Shown here one piece after another: positions 23,463 through 35,280 of a stretch of DNA of 64,000 nt. The stretch comes from Cryptomeria japonica (Eukaryota > Streptophyta > Pinopsida > Cupressales > Cupressaceae). Position numbers and translations under genes: made by a program. The stretch is from assembly GCF_030272615.1 (NCBI RefSeq), contig NC_081408.1, positions 59,790,114 through 59,854,113 on the forward strand. Direction: 5' to 3'. The notes under the pieces were generated by a model. The model was not told the DNA's origin. It did not search any database and saw nothing but the letters and a program-made list of their open reading frames with translations. Each line of letters starts with the position of its first letter. The stretch's first letter is position 1.

Positions 23463-23944
23463 TTAAGACTACTATATGAGTGTGGTTCTATGCAAGACGA
23501 TGACTAATGCTAGACTGTAGACAGAGGTATGAGGTATGCAAAACTAGACTAGACTCTCTATTGAGGATTTTGATGTAAGAGTTGTTGAGTATTTATGGAT
23601 TTCTCTAACACAAGTTTTTCCATTTCTTATGTGAGTTGTTCTATCTCAATCTCTCTATCAATTCTACGGGAAATCCTAGACTCAATATTTATCTTGTACT
23701 CGACTCCTATATACTGAGGTTTGTTTCTCCTTGAATCCCAAGCTAAGTTAGCTAGACTGTCAATGATTTCTCGTTGACCATCATTTGGTACAGGATTAGT
23801 TTGTTTGAAGGGGAACAAACCATCACCTGGTAGACCCATTATGATGCATGCTTTGACTCTATAACTGACAATAGACTAAGGCAAACACATATGAAATCTA
23901 GGTTAAGACATATATGAGGATGATAATGTAGACATAAAATGAGG

Positions 23945-24220
23945 ACTATGAAACGACTATGGATGATAATGAAGATATGAATGAGGACTATGCAAGGAAT
24001 TTAGGATGATAATGAGGATGTAAGTAAGGAGTATGCAAGGAATTAGAATGATAATGAGGATGTAAGTGAGGACTATGCAAGGACTTAGGATGATAATGAG
24101 GATGTAAGTGAGGACTATGCAAGGACTTAGGATGATAATGAGGACATAAGTGAGGACTATGCAAAGACTTAGGATGATAATGAGGACGTAAGTGGGGACT
24201 ATGCAAGGAATTCCTAGGGT
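23945..24220 (-). repeat. 42-bp minisatellite in the A leader
   Basis: About six units of roughly 42 bp (plus strand ATGATAATGAGGATGTAAGT followed by GAGGACTATGCAAGGACTTA) lie about 500 bp upstream of the gag start. The period is divisible by three, so it gives repetitive open frames (14-residue units, CIVLTYVLIIILSP and similar) that I do not regard as genes. Confidence 0.9.
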
Positions 24221-25855
24221 CACAAGTATGTTAAATATTGAGTTTTGGGGTTTCAAAATGGACTTTGTTTTCAGTAAATCTGTGTGTATGACAAGTTTTG
24301 TAGTTTTCCAAATTCGAGAACAATTGCTTGGAGGTAGGTATAGCTAACTAACTCAATTTTCAAACAATCTCAGAAAATTTAGAGATACGTAGGATAGGGC
24401 CTGAAATAGCTCAAAGGACTGACTCAATACTGGTCTAACACAACGAAACGTAAAAAAGCATAGAATACAATCTTAGGCTGGAAAGTGGACACCATTCAAT
24501 GAGGCCCTCGCAGCAAAATACCGAAACAAGATAGACAGATAGAGAGTCTAACAACATTGGCTCCACTCCACGACACACGCTTCTCAGGCATGCCAGTCTC
24601 TCTTACCCCAAAGATCCAAAGATATTATCACAAGGTATTTCTATCTCATAATGTAAGGTACATAAGGAGTTTCTATGGGGTACGATCTGCACTCCCAGAA
24701 TCACTGAATGTAGGATTTTGGGCAACTAAATTGGTTCATAGTATAAGGTTTCAAGAGGTCCTGATCCAATGATGGATTCTTAGAGAAAGACACTTAAGAC
24801 TTTAGTTGATCTTATCGGTGCAAGGAAGGCCCCCACATACGTCAAATTCACTCAATACTCTAGCCACCTAACCAGTATATTTAAATAGCGGCTCGAAAAA
24901 CCTGCTCGAGAGTACGTTGGGAGAGATGATATCCCCAACGCATCCCAATTCAAAGTACCTTTGTGGGGTGATGAAATCCTCAGTCAAATATACCCCTCAC
25001 TACATGGAATAAAATAAAATTGGATGTCATTGTCACCTCCTTCCTTTCTCCCAAGACCCCGAAGGCGGGTGGAAAGTTAGTTAATGCAATAGTAGGTCCA
25101 CCCCAAACACGATAAAAATTATTTACCTTAAGAAAAAAGAAATACAATTTAATCTAATGCAGCTTGATTCACGTTCATTTTATAACCCAAATTGAGGTGT
25201 TGAATATGCATGTGCATGTCCATTTTAAACACCAAATTGAAATATGAAGGCATGCATGTCAATTTTAACCATTTGTTTATTTTAGGCCCCAAAAGACAAA
25301 GTGTGAGATACATGCATGTCAATTTTAGCCAATGTTAATTTTAAGCACCAAATGATGAAGTGTGAGATTATGCATGCATGTCCATTTTAATTGTTGTTGA
25401 TTTTAAGCACCAAAAGATGAAGTGTGAGATTATGAGTGCAATTGATCTAATACTAATACAATCCTTTCTGTAAATCCGCCACAGGTTGTAAACAGAGGAT
25501 TAGTAGTAAAATCAAATCAACAGATGACAAAAAATCAAAATTTGATGGAGGCAAATGCATGACAATACCTACGTGATTGTGTGACAATGACAGATCAACT
25601 ATGTGAACATAACATAGCGTATGTGTAATCCTGATAGCCTGAATGCATGATGATAACAGATCGATTGCATAATACTAACAGGTTGATTATGTGACAAACA
25701 ACTAGACAACAAAATAAAATATAAAATAAAGCTAAACCCGATCAGAAAACTGCAAAACTAATTGTGAGGCCCTAGCCAAATCTCTCATCATCCATACAAT
25801 ATTGATTAGATCATATTTAACTTGATAAGAAAGAACTAGGTTGTTATATCTATCA
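24221..25855. other. A leader remnant and unassigned DNA
   Basis: No gene is seen. The block at 24555-24600 (GGCTCCACTCCACGACACACG) matches the leader of G1, D and H. To the right I could not find a PBS for tRNA-Trp or tRNA-Arg or a clear LTR end. The part at 25180-25450 repeats GCATGTCAATTTTA and AAGTGTGAGAT themes several times. Confidence 0.5.
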
Positions 25856-25859
25856 AAGG

Positions 25860-26060
25860 CTAGTTGATCTTCCGAATCATATTTTTCTTGAGAAATAAGT
25901 CACCTACCTCAAATGTACGAGGCTTTACCTTATGATTGTAGCTCAATTGTTCCCTGACTGAATGATGTGTAGCTCGAGTGACTATCTTCCTTGAAAAAGG
26001 AAATGAGAGAATTACTAGCACGTGGACTACGTTGGCCCATATGCATGTCACCTATAGAAG
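25860..26060 (-). pseudogene. Element C integrase C-terminal fragment
   Basis: The segment REQLSYNHKVKPRTFEVGDL matches the YNKRVCPRTFEVGDLVLKEN region of the A integrase, just before the GPY/F domain. It is separated from the C protease by only a few hundred bases, so RT, both RNase H domains and the integrase core have been deleted from this copy. Confidence 0.7.
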
Positions 26061-26402
26061 TTTGGGCATACTTGATAAAAAAGTCCCTTGACAAAGCTCC
26101 ATTAAAGGTCCATGATATATCGCCAGAAGGGAATGGATGAGTGAAACAAGTGGATGAGTTATGAAGGCTTACGATTGCGAAAAGAGGTGAAAGTAGGATA
26201 GCATTATGGAGGCTTAGGATCAACAAGTATTCTTTTTGACTTGAAATGTTAGAAATTTTGCCCCCAGTTATTTTCATATTAGGGGAGATCAATGCTTGTT
26301 TTTTTTTCTTCATAGGATTTTTATCCTTGAATTTTATTTTTGCAAAGTCCCATAGCTTTTGATTTTGATTTGGACTAAAGGACTTCTCTTTATTTTTAAC
26401 TT

Positions 26403-27979
26403 TTAGATTTTTCCTTTAATAGCTTTATATTGTATCCCTAATGAGTAAGGGCTTTTGTAATTATTATTTATCCAAGTCTGGAAGTGGAGTGGAAATGGAA
26501 TGAGTGGATGAAATGGTAAGGCTATGTGATTTTTGAAGAGGGCTTGCGATACGCTAAATAGATTCATCACTGGAAGCACTCTTAGGACTATTGATATCAA
26601 GAGTTGCTTGCACCACTAGAGGCGATTTGCATTCAGACTTAGTAGCCACAACACTAGGTGGTTCACACCAAATTCCTTGATATTCCAAATTGTTTGTAGG
26701 TTTTTCTCATTGACTAAATACCTTAGGAGATAGTGGGAGTTGATCAACATGAAATATATATTCACCACATCCCATGTCTTTAACCTTGAATTTTTCTTTT
26801 AGCTCTATTTGTTTGGATGTAGAAGCTTTCAATAATTTAGGATAAACATATGTTGATGAAGGAGTAGCCTCTCGATTGACTGGGATTGTTATTTCTAATC
26901 TAGGTCATAGATTGTTGCAATATATGAATGGGTTTGGATCAACTTTGATGGTCACTTCAACTCCATTATGAAGAAACTTGATACATTGATGATATATAGA
27001 TGCGACTATGCTCATCTCATGAATCCATGAACGTCCTAGCAATATGTTGTATGTGAGCTCTAGGTCAAGGAATTGACAAACCACATCCTTCGTAACTAGC
27101 CCAACTCTAAGAGGTAAAGTGACTGTGCCTTTAGATGAACGCTCTTTGTCATCATATGCCTTGATGGTAATTTTGTTTGTAGCATTCACAACTTTATCCA
27201 AATATCCCAATTGTATTATTGTGTTAAAAGTACATATATTGAGACTGGCTCCTCCATATATAATGACTTATTTTATTTGATGTTTGTGTAGGAAGGCTTC
27301 AATGTGTAAAGGTGCATTATGCAGTTTGCTTACAGAGGCATCGTCAGATTTGGTGAATGTAAGGGAATGTGGAACAGAAAGGTATCCCACCATGGCTTGA
27401 AATTGGTCCATGTTCATATTAATGGGTATAGAGGTTTCTCTTAGGACTTTGTCAAGTATGGCTTTATGCGAAGGAGAGATATGCAAAAGTTCTAGGATTG
27501 AGATAAGAGTGGGTGTCTTCCCTAACTGTTCTACTAGGTTGTACTGAGGTTTTGCCAATGAGGAAGTAGTGGTTTTAGTTTGAGCACCTTGCTAGGTGAC
27601 TTTACCTCAATGAGTTGTGACATTACATTCAAAGGTAGATTCAGAAGAAGTTCCAATGCCCTTTAGGACAACTTTGGATCTTTGGGTAGAACTTTTAGGC
27701 ATTTTATCCTTTATGATAATAGTAGAAACATAGTTCTCCATCGAAATGTGGTTAATGGTTGAATCATAATCATAGGACACTTTGGTATACTTATCTTGAT
27801 CATCTGTGGCTTTGGATTTTCCCTTGTCATGTTTAGGGAATGGTTCCTTAAACATCTCATGTTCTTGATTGGATGTATGTCCCATGATCTCAATGTCACC
27901 TCTATCAATAAGATCTTGTATAATGTGATTCAAGTGATGGTAATTTCTTGTTTTATGTCCCTTGCTCTTGTGATATTTG
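26403..27979 (-). pseudogene. Element C gag C-terminus and protease
   Basis: The gag frame begins in the zinc-knuckle region (KYHKSKGHKT) where the B LTR interrupts it at 27980. It continues through NHIIQDLIDRGDIEIM and a linker with YNLVEQLGKTPTLISILELL. The protease loop is II-YGGASLNICTF, in which the catalytic Asp (LIDGG in G1) is replaced by Tyr. ITIKAYDDKERSSKGTVTLP and LELTYNILLGRSWIHEM follow. Stops lie at about 27600 and 27265. The acidic tail then fades near 26490. G1 is colinear at 1750-2850. Confidence 0.78.
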
Positions 27980-29217
27980 TGTACATGTAAAATTCATCTA
28001 ATTCAAATATCAATTAGAATCAAAGGGAAATCATGAATCCCTATCTAAAAAATAGAACTCTAACAAACAGACACTGAAATAATGCAATATCAAACAAATA
28101 GGAGCTAAAATCATTAAAAAAAACTCCCTGTTCCAAGATCACATATAGCTTCCATTGCTCTTCTCTTCTTTGTGGTATGATGGCTCTCAGATATTGCGCT
28201 GGTAACCTGCAAGTGACACAAAGATTCGAAGTTCGTGACTATTTAGAATGGAGATTGAATGCTCATTTTATAGATTTTTGGAGAAGATTGATTGAAAGGC
28301 GGAACAAATTGATAAAGAGCCGGAACTCAGGTGAGCTCAAATGAAAATTGATAGTTGAACTGCTGATTGTAGGAGTGAAACTCAATAGATTGAATAGATC
28401 AATGGAGTCAATTGATTGATAAAAAGTTGACTGAAAGAAGAAAAAGAATGATTGGAGGAAATAAAGAGGATGACAAAGAAAGCTTAATTTAGAAAAACCT
28501 AACTCAAAGATGGAAATAGAAGTTGAAGAGATAAATGACTCAACTAATTAATTGATTTAATTAATTAATTTAGCATGTGCTTGCATTTTAACTTAGATTT
28601 TCAATTTAATCTTTGCATGAGATTTAATTCAAATATTGAATTTATTCAATTCAATTTAGTATTTTTGAATATATTTAGAACTTGACTTTGATTTTCAATT
28701 TGGTTTTTGAAATCATGCACATGTATTTGAATTTGGAAGAATTTGGAAGAATATGAAATTAAATGAAATTAGAATTTGAGGATTTGGAAATGGAAGAGTT
28801 AATTAGTTAATTAAATAATTTAAACAAACTATTTAATTATGCTAGAAATGGACTTTAATTAAATAATAAAGATTATTTAAATTAAAACATTAAATCATAA
28901 TTAATTAAATAATTAATACTTAGAAAAGGGTTGAATGATTAGATGATTAGAGATAGAATTATTTAAATAATAAAGATTATTTAAATTGGGGAATTAATCA
29001 GAATTAATTAAATAATAAATATTTAATTAATATTCAGAAAATGGTTAAAATGATTAAATGATGATAGAAATAGAAAATATAATAATTAGTAAGATTATGA
29101 GGAAATATGAAATTAGAAGAATATGATTAATTAACTTAATTAAAGAATTAAAGAATTATTTAATCAATTAGAGGAATAATTAGTACATAATCAATGAGAC
29201 ATTTTTAGGTGTCTACA
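27980..29217 (-). repeat. 3' LTR of element B
   Basis: The 1238-bp LTR starts TGTAGACACCTAAAAATGTC (from 29217) and ends in ATGTACA at 27980, where it cuts the gag of C. Its U3 end is almost identical to the A LTR stub. It contains A+T-rich TAATTAAATAAT stretches. The 5' LTR partner was not found; H occupies the place where it would be expected. Confidence 0.8.
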
Positions 29218-29261
29218 TTTGCTCCTCTTTGAGACAAAGTCAGAATGATGTTGTTTCAAAG
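29218..29261 (-). other. B polypurine tract and adjoining stem-loop
   Basis: CAAAGAGGAGCAAA precedes the LTR start on the minus strand. The arms 29227-29236 (CTTTGAGACA) and 29252-29261 (TGTTTCAAAG) are the same as in A. Confidence 0.72.
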
Positions 29262-29493
29262 AAAACAAATTTTTTTGCCCCAATATGCCTTGGTACTGTT
29301 GTATAGTGTAAATATGCCCCCTCGAAAAAGGTGGTCAGAAAATTCAAAAATTGAGACCATGTTTTCGACACTAGTGTAAGGAGCAAGTGTGTGAGGTTTC
29401 GTGCAATTTCGAGATCGTTTGAGTAGGCTGCAAGGTGTCTAAAGCTCACAGTGATCACGAGTGTCGAGGTGTCCAAAAAACCTAATTTTGAGC

Positions 29494-29501
29494 TATAAAT
29501 A
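29494..29501 (+). promoter_or_regulatory. TATA box of the antisense PMD gene (B)
   Basis: TATAAATA is 93 bp before the PMD start codon, in a stretch that is nearly identical to A over the region from PPT to start codon. Confidence 0.65.
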
Positions 29502-29593
29502 GGAATTTTAGGTTTTCATTTGCTCATTTGATATTTGGTAAATTCTTTGTTTTCTCTACAATTTGTGTGTTTTCTTCCGAGTTTTTGATCATC

Positions 29594-31956
29594 ATGGCTG
29601 GTTATAGAGCTCGATTGCACTTGTCTGACCAAGTATGTTCATATCAGAGACCTCCTAGTACTGGCGGCATTGTATTTTTCTAATTTTTCTTGATATTTTT
29701 GCCTGTTTTGTGCTATTTTTCAAAAAAAATCTACTGATCAATTTTTTCTTGGCATCACACAATCACATATCAATTTTCACACATTCACATTAAGTGTACC
29801 ACAAACGCTTTAAATGCTATGCAATCACCTTAACTGTTACGCAAAAGCTATAAGTATACCTCATTTGTTCATATCATTACGCATAAATATTTAGTGTTAG
29901 GAATGTGCTCATATCATTACGCATTAGCTCTTAATGTCACACAAAAGCTATAATTATACCACATTAGTAATAACTATCATGCATTCGCTGTATGTGTAAT
30001 TTTTGTCATGCGTTTGAAAATAGTTTTTGTTTTTCATGATCCGATATCTGATATTTTCAACATTTTTTCATTGCAGGAGAGCATTGGAGTGTTATACTGT
30101 TGACAAAGCAGACCCAATGGACTTGATCTTTGTGTTGACTTACTTGATGAGGAGATTGAGCATATTCAACAGCTTGGTTTATATCATGTTTTACACTTAC
30201 CAGAGGTTACGACCAACAAAGCCATGATTACAGCTTTGATAGAGTGGTGGCATTCTGAGATTTGTTCATTCCATCTTCCGATTGGTGAGGAATCCATCAC
30301 TTTAAAGGATGTATGGCGTATATTGCGTATTCTGATTCATGGTGAAAAGTTGTGTATGACCATGATTATGGCATTGCTGGATTGTGTGCACTTTTCGAGT
30401 GTGAGATACAGAACTTGCATATCAGTGGCCGATATGACATCCCTTGGACTGGGTTAGATTATGACGACATGACTATTTTACTATGTGGTTTTGTCAGTAG
30501 TTGGTTGATACCTAACATACGGGGTCACGGGTTTCCATTTGGATGGGGCATAGTGCTCCATGATATGATTGTTCATCTTCGATTGTATGCGTGGGGTCCA
30601 TGTCTACTGGCCATGTTATATTATCAGATGCATGGGATTGTATATCTTGGATATCGGTCTATCAGTTGTGGTGTGACACTGCTCCAAACTTGGGCATGGG
30701 AGCATATTTCTATCTCGAGGCATGTTATTCATGTTGATTTGCACCCAGGTGAGCCTTATGCTTTTAGCTACACAGCAGGTATCAGACACAGGGGTTCAGG
30801 TAACACCTTGTATTGGAGACATCAGTTGGACATACTGCAACATTTTATTTGAAGACCATACTTAGATTGCCCTGGTTCTGCGGATGACGCAGTGCACTGG
30901 CCTTTCTACCGACAACAGAGATATCTGATTGGTAGGACTTTCGAGACCTAGCGGATTATTGAGATGTATCTTCTAGGGTAGTTACTGAGATAGTTTGGTG
31001 AGGTACATGTGACAGTAGTGGTTACCACTTATTTTCATTGTGTATCTCTGGAGGTATCTGATTGGGGTGTGTGCATATAGCCACATGTTGCTTCTGCTTA
31101 GTTTCATGCTCTACAACCATTCCTCTGCGGTTGGGGTAGAGTTGCAGCGGATCCAGGGACGATGCCGGAGTATGATGCATGGTTTTCCAGATAGAGGTTG
31201 ATGCCACTAACTAATCCTACTATTTTGATTACATCGCAACAGATTCACCATCCCAGACAACGCATGAGGATAGACATAGGGGAGAGAGTCAGAGGAGGAG
31301 GGGAGGGTGTAGCTGAGGGAGGAGGTGAGGGAGGAGAGGGAGTGGAGGGAGAGGATGTAGAAATTGGTGGAGACACTGAGTCTAGTAGTGGGGATAGCGA
31401 TGGTTCTTCTGAGTCATCAAGCAGCGAGGATGGAGATGATGATGGGGATATGCCAGAGTTGGAGGATGTTCCTGTTGCAGAGGGTTGGAGAGGATAGGTG
31501 GGTGATGAGGATGATCCACAGACTCTTAGAGCACAGATCTAGAGTTTGGAGGAGGATGTTGTTAGACGAGATGTCAAGCGGAAGACCTACCATGTAGATT
31601 ATGGTGCTCTTGAGGCTGAGAGAGATCATCTCCATAGGGAGAGAGATGAGGCAGTCTAGAGACGTTAGATTACCATGGATGCCTTTGATCAGCTTTTTAG
31701 ATGAGGTACAGATGCACATGACCAAGCAGATAGGTATTTCACCACTACGCAGGAGGCTATATACCATCGACAGGCATATGAGCAAGTTGTCCCTGAGGAT
31801 CAGAGAGAGTCTAGTTTTAGTGCCTTTATAGGGACGAGATCAAGTAGATCTACTTCGCGAGGGACTAGTAGTGGTGGCATTATGGGACCACCTTGACATC
31901 TTGGGGCAGGATCTAGTGGACAAGATCCACCTACTGATAGAGGAAGTGTTGGTTGA
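29594..31956 (+). pseudogene. PMD gene of element B, antisense to the element
   Basis: Structure equals A: exon 1 29594-29671 (MAGYRARLHLSDQVCSYQ), intron 29672-30076 of the same 405-bp length, then exon 2. The core reads HIQQLGLYHVLHLPEVTTNK, ALIEWWHSEICSFHLP, WAWEHISISRHVIHVDL and YWRHQLDILQHFI. B keeps glutamine codons where A has stops (HIQQLG; ITSQQIHHP). It has its own damage: a TGA in VLYC-stop-QSRP (CGA in A), a 1-base deletion near 30345 that shifts the frame after GEKL, a TGA after LQHFI, and others. The Gly-rich and acidic Ser-rich tail (about 31270-31490) is conserved. Two copies broken at different sites imply a once-functional gene in the common ancestor. Confidence 0.82.
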
Positions 31957-32034
31957 GACATTTTTTGATTGTGTTATTTGAGCCTTTGGCCTGTTCATTG
32001 TATTCATACACATTATCATTTTTGAGTTATATAT

Positions 32035-33269
32035 TGTAAAGCGGAAAAATCGAACCCTAGTTGCTCTCCCCTCTTCCAACTCCAAGGAGAGAGAAGGGAG
32101 GTTACTAGGGTTGATGGTTTTCACTTGGGGGAGACTTTACATTCAAAAGAGGGGTTGAAACCCACAAGATCCAATCCCACACAATGCAAGATTGGATTCT
32201 AAATGAGTTTCAAGGGTTAAGACAACAAGGCTACCCTCTTTTGTAAAGAATGTAGATAGAAAGATTGAACTAGGAATGCATGAAAAGTGAGAAAGATTCG
32301 CTTATAAACAGAGATAGGAATATAGGATGAAGCTGCGGACCTGGAATTAGCAGTAAAATGTCGATACGGCACTATCCTGCAAATTTGAGCGAAAGTTGAT
32401 GGGACGATGGCGCCCGGAGTGCACACGGTCCTCCGAAAAATCCACGAAATGAAGGGGGATCTATTCACCTCTGCACAAGGATTCCAGATCTTCAATTTCA
32501 GCCGCATACCTGCAACCTACACACAGAAAAGCGAAGACGATTGGGGGGTTAGGGATTAGGGGTTTGCCCTTAGGTCAAACCCCGGTTTTGGAATTAACCA
32601 AGAAATGAGAAATGTTGTAAATGTAAATGATTGTAATGTAAAACAAGTACTAGTACCTTGTTGTAAGAATGTTTGTATTCTTACATGCGAAGGTGTAGAT
32701 GTTGTTGTATGTTGTATGTTGTATGTGGTATGTGATCTCCTCTTCAATGGTTGAATCCTTGTCTTGAATGCAACACTTAGCCTTGAATGGAGACTTAGAA
32801 TGCTCAATTGCTTGAAGGAATGCTTGAATGCTTGAATGCTTGAATGTTTGAATGTTTGAGTATTGTTTCCACCTTTTTCCATCTATCCAAATGGGAGAGG
32901 AAAATGTAGTTTATATAATTGTCAATTAGGGCTGATAGACTGATTTTCCCGACCTTAGGCCGACCAGGAAATGTTATTTTCCAATTTGCAAACAAAAAGA
33001 CCCGAAGCCCCATAGGAGGCCGGGCCCAAAATAGGGCCAGGGACCAGGGCGCTGGGCGCCCTAGTCCTGAAGGACCAGGGTGCTGGGCGCTCTGGTCCCA
33101 CCTCCCGGGACAACAGGGTGCAAGGAGGATCAGGTAGGGTGCTGGAAAAATGCAGTTTTTGATGTCGTGGACAAGTTTCAGGGTCTCCATTCAGGTTCCG
33201 TGTTGCGTCGCCATCGTGAAGACCTAAATGCAGTCGAAATTGCAAGTGTCGCAATTTTAGGACGCTACA
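32035..33269 (-). mobile_element. Solo LTR F inserted in element B
   Basis: The 1235-bp insertion has TG...CA ends (TGTAGCGTCCTAAAATTGCG on the minus strand, ending TTTACA). It is flanked by TATAT on both sides (32030-32034, 33270-33274), although the target is a TA microsatellite, so the TSD is weak evidence. Element A shows the empty site. There is no coding capacity. A pair of GC-rich hairpins sits at 33041-33098. Confidence 0.75.
33041..33098. repeat. Two tandem GC-rich hairpins in LTR F
   Basis: Two 27-bp near-perfect inverted repeats, GGACCAGGGCGC-TGG-GCGCCCTAGTCC (33041-33067) and a variant (33072-33098), are spaced 31 bp apart in otherwise A+T-rich DNA. Related units occur at 48708-48796. 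Confidence 0.8.
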
Positions 33270-34964
33270 TATATATATCATATGCAGGTTTTGGCAATGA
33301 TGTATTTATGTTTTGTTTTTCATTTATGCTTATATGATGTTATGAGTTTTATGATGCATATCTATTTGATTTTATGTGATTCTGAAATGCAATGGTAGTT
33401 ATGTATGTATTAATGATGCTAATGAATGTAATGGTAGTTATATGAATGCATATTAACTGATATTTATGAATGCAATGGAATCTATATGGAATCTATTTTT
33501 GATTTTGTATGATAATGGCTGAACAAATTTTTAACTTAGAGACATCGTGAAGAAAAGTTAGTTAGATGATAGAGAGAAGAGATGTATGATAGAAAGAATG
33601 TTAGAAAGAATGCGATTTAGAGAGAAGATGATAAATCAACAAACTATCAATAAGAAAATGAGATGAGAATGAAATTGAAAGAATCACGAACCCATGTCAC
33701 ATATTTTATTGCACAATATATATTCATCACTGAGCTTTATTATTGAACAATGAAGCTTAGCACATCAGGGTATAAGGAACCAAGATGTAAAGATATCTCA
33801 TTGTATAAACAAACACGTAGCAGACAAGGAGTGAACCCTCCATTTTGGGAATTACATTAGGGTTCAAGGTATGTGTGGCGTCTAATAGCTAAATGCTCCT
33901 ATCATAGACACCCACTAGAGAAATTTCCCTAGAATTTCATCAGTTCACACCACAAACAACAAACAAAGAAAAAGATAATGCCCATCATAGCTCCTCTAGT
34001 CACTTGTGGACATCCTTGAGTAGCATAGGAACAATATCTGTTGCCAAATGATAAAAGATAAAGACTGACCCGGACAAAATTCAGCAGCTATACTGACCTT
34101 GTGTCTTCATTCTCAATTGCTTGATGTGATGGTTGATAATGCCTAATCTCATAAAGTTGCAGACCTCGTTTAAGACTGACCTATCTAATTTCGAGTGTAT
34201 CCTCTTCTGTTTAAGACAAGATAATGATCACTTTAATATGGATATGATACGATTGATAAGATTGTTTGATCAGTTGATTGCAGATGTTTGACTGGATAGT
34301 CGTATCCTTTGTTAACTTCGTGTGAAGTGTTTGTTGGATATCTGCTAGGGTATTTGTTTCTCACAAGACATTTTATTGCAAGTTTTTTGATTGATTGATT
34401 TTTTATTTTTAGTTATTTTCCAAGAGTTTTTTCGATGTTTTTGGATTATGTAGATCAATATTTAAATGTTTTTGATTGATTTTTTCAAGACATTTTTCAG
34501 AAGTTTTTTTATTTTTGAAGGATTGTTTTGCAGATGTTTTTGGTTGTTATGTTTTCCATATTTGAATGTTTTTAGATGATTTTTTCAAGACTTTATATGG
34601 ATGTTTTTGGTATTTTTATGGTTTTCACTATTTTTGGATTTTGAGTTTTCCAATGTTTTTGGATTTTGAGTTTTCCAGTGTTTTTGGATTTGTTCCAGAC
34701 TTTATCCAATTTTTAGGATTTTTTCCGTTATGCCCCTAGTGTTTAAACCTGTATGACATGATGATCTACAGAATGTATGTGGAGACAAATGAATTTTTGA
34801 CATGACCTATGTTAATGTAAAATGCATGATGAAGATGCATTTCCTATTTGAACAAGGTTGACTGTGTTTGTTTAAGCATTTGTAATACACCAATTGAAAT
34901 AGAGGTACAAAACATTTCATAGATAAGAAGTCAATTGATCTCTAAGGCCCTTTGTGATGACCTT
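33270..34964. other. Noncoding spacer of element B
   Basis: No gene is seen. It matches A 13050-14740 closely, including the T-rich repeats and the TATGCCCCTAGTG block, and stops abruptly at CTAAGGCCCTTTGTG (about 34964), where element H sequence begins. B gag-pol is missing. Confidence 0.7.
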
Positions 34965-35169
34965 TGTGAGACCCAAAAATAGGCTGAATTCTAGATGAAA
35001 ACCCGAAGAAATAACCTAGGAAGCTAAAGAAATCTAAAACTGATTGCTCTTGTTTGTTGGACTGTAAATTTTTCGCAATACTTCACAAATGTGGTTACCC
35101 AATATAGACATGACTAGAGACTGCACAAACATGTTCTGAGAATATTTTGAATACATTTTTCTACAATGA

Positions 35170-35280
35170 CATATACATGTTTTTGTCCTACATAGACGTA
35201 GTTACAGTACACAGATGCAGTTACAGTACACATACATGTTTATGTCAAACACAGACGCGTTTATAAAACCTGAGTGCAAT
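35170..35280 (-). repeat. Degenerate CACAGACG repeats in the H leader, distal block
   Basis: Imperfect units such as TACATAGACGTAGTTACAGT, CACAGATGCAGTTACAGTAC and AACACAGACGCGTTTATAAA recur every 20-27 bp. They resemble the PBS-proximal block at 36480-36750. Confidence 0.6.

Larger units (their letters stand above)
10005..24900 (-). mobile_element. Ty3/gypsy element A with antisense PMD gene
   Basis: In element order (right to left) it has a leader with a 42-bp minisatellite, gag, protease, G-patch, RT, RNase H, a second RNase H, integrase, a 2.6-kb noncoding spacer, a PMD gene on the opposite strand, the PPT and a 171-bp LTR stub. The dual RNase H and the extra ORF between pol and the 3' LTR are hallmarks of the Tat/Ogre group. 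I found no PBS or 5' LTR to the right of 24560, so that end is unresolved or deleted; 24900 is a rough limit. Confidence 0.82.

Noticed and set aside
23957-24256. Repetitive frames with 14-residue Ile/Leu or His/Pro units
   Set aside because: They only translate the 42-bp minisatellite of the A leader.
32804-33190. Minus-strand frame across the GC-rich part of LTR F
   Set aside because: It lies in a TSD-flanked LTR and its higher GC content alone keeps the frame open.
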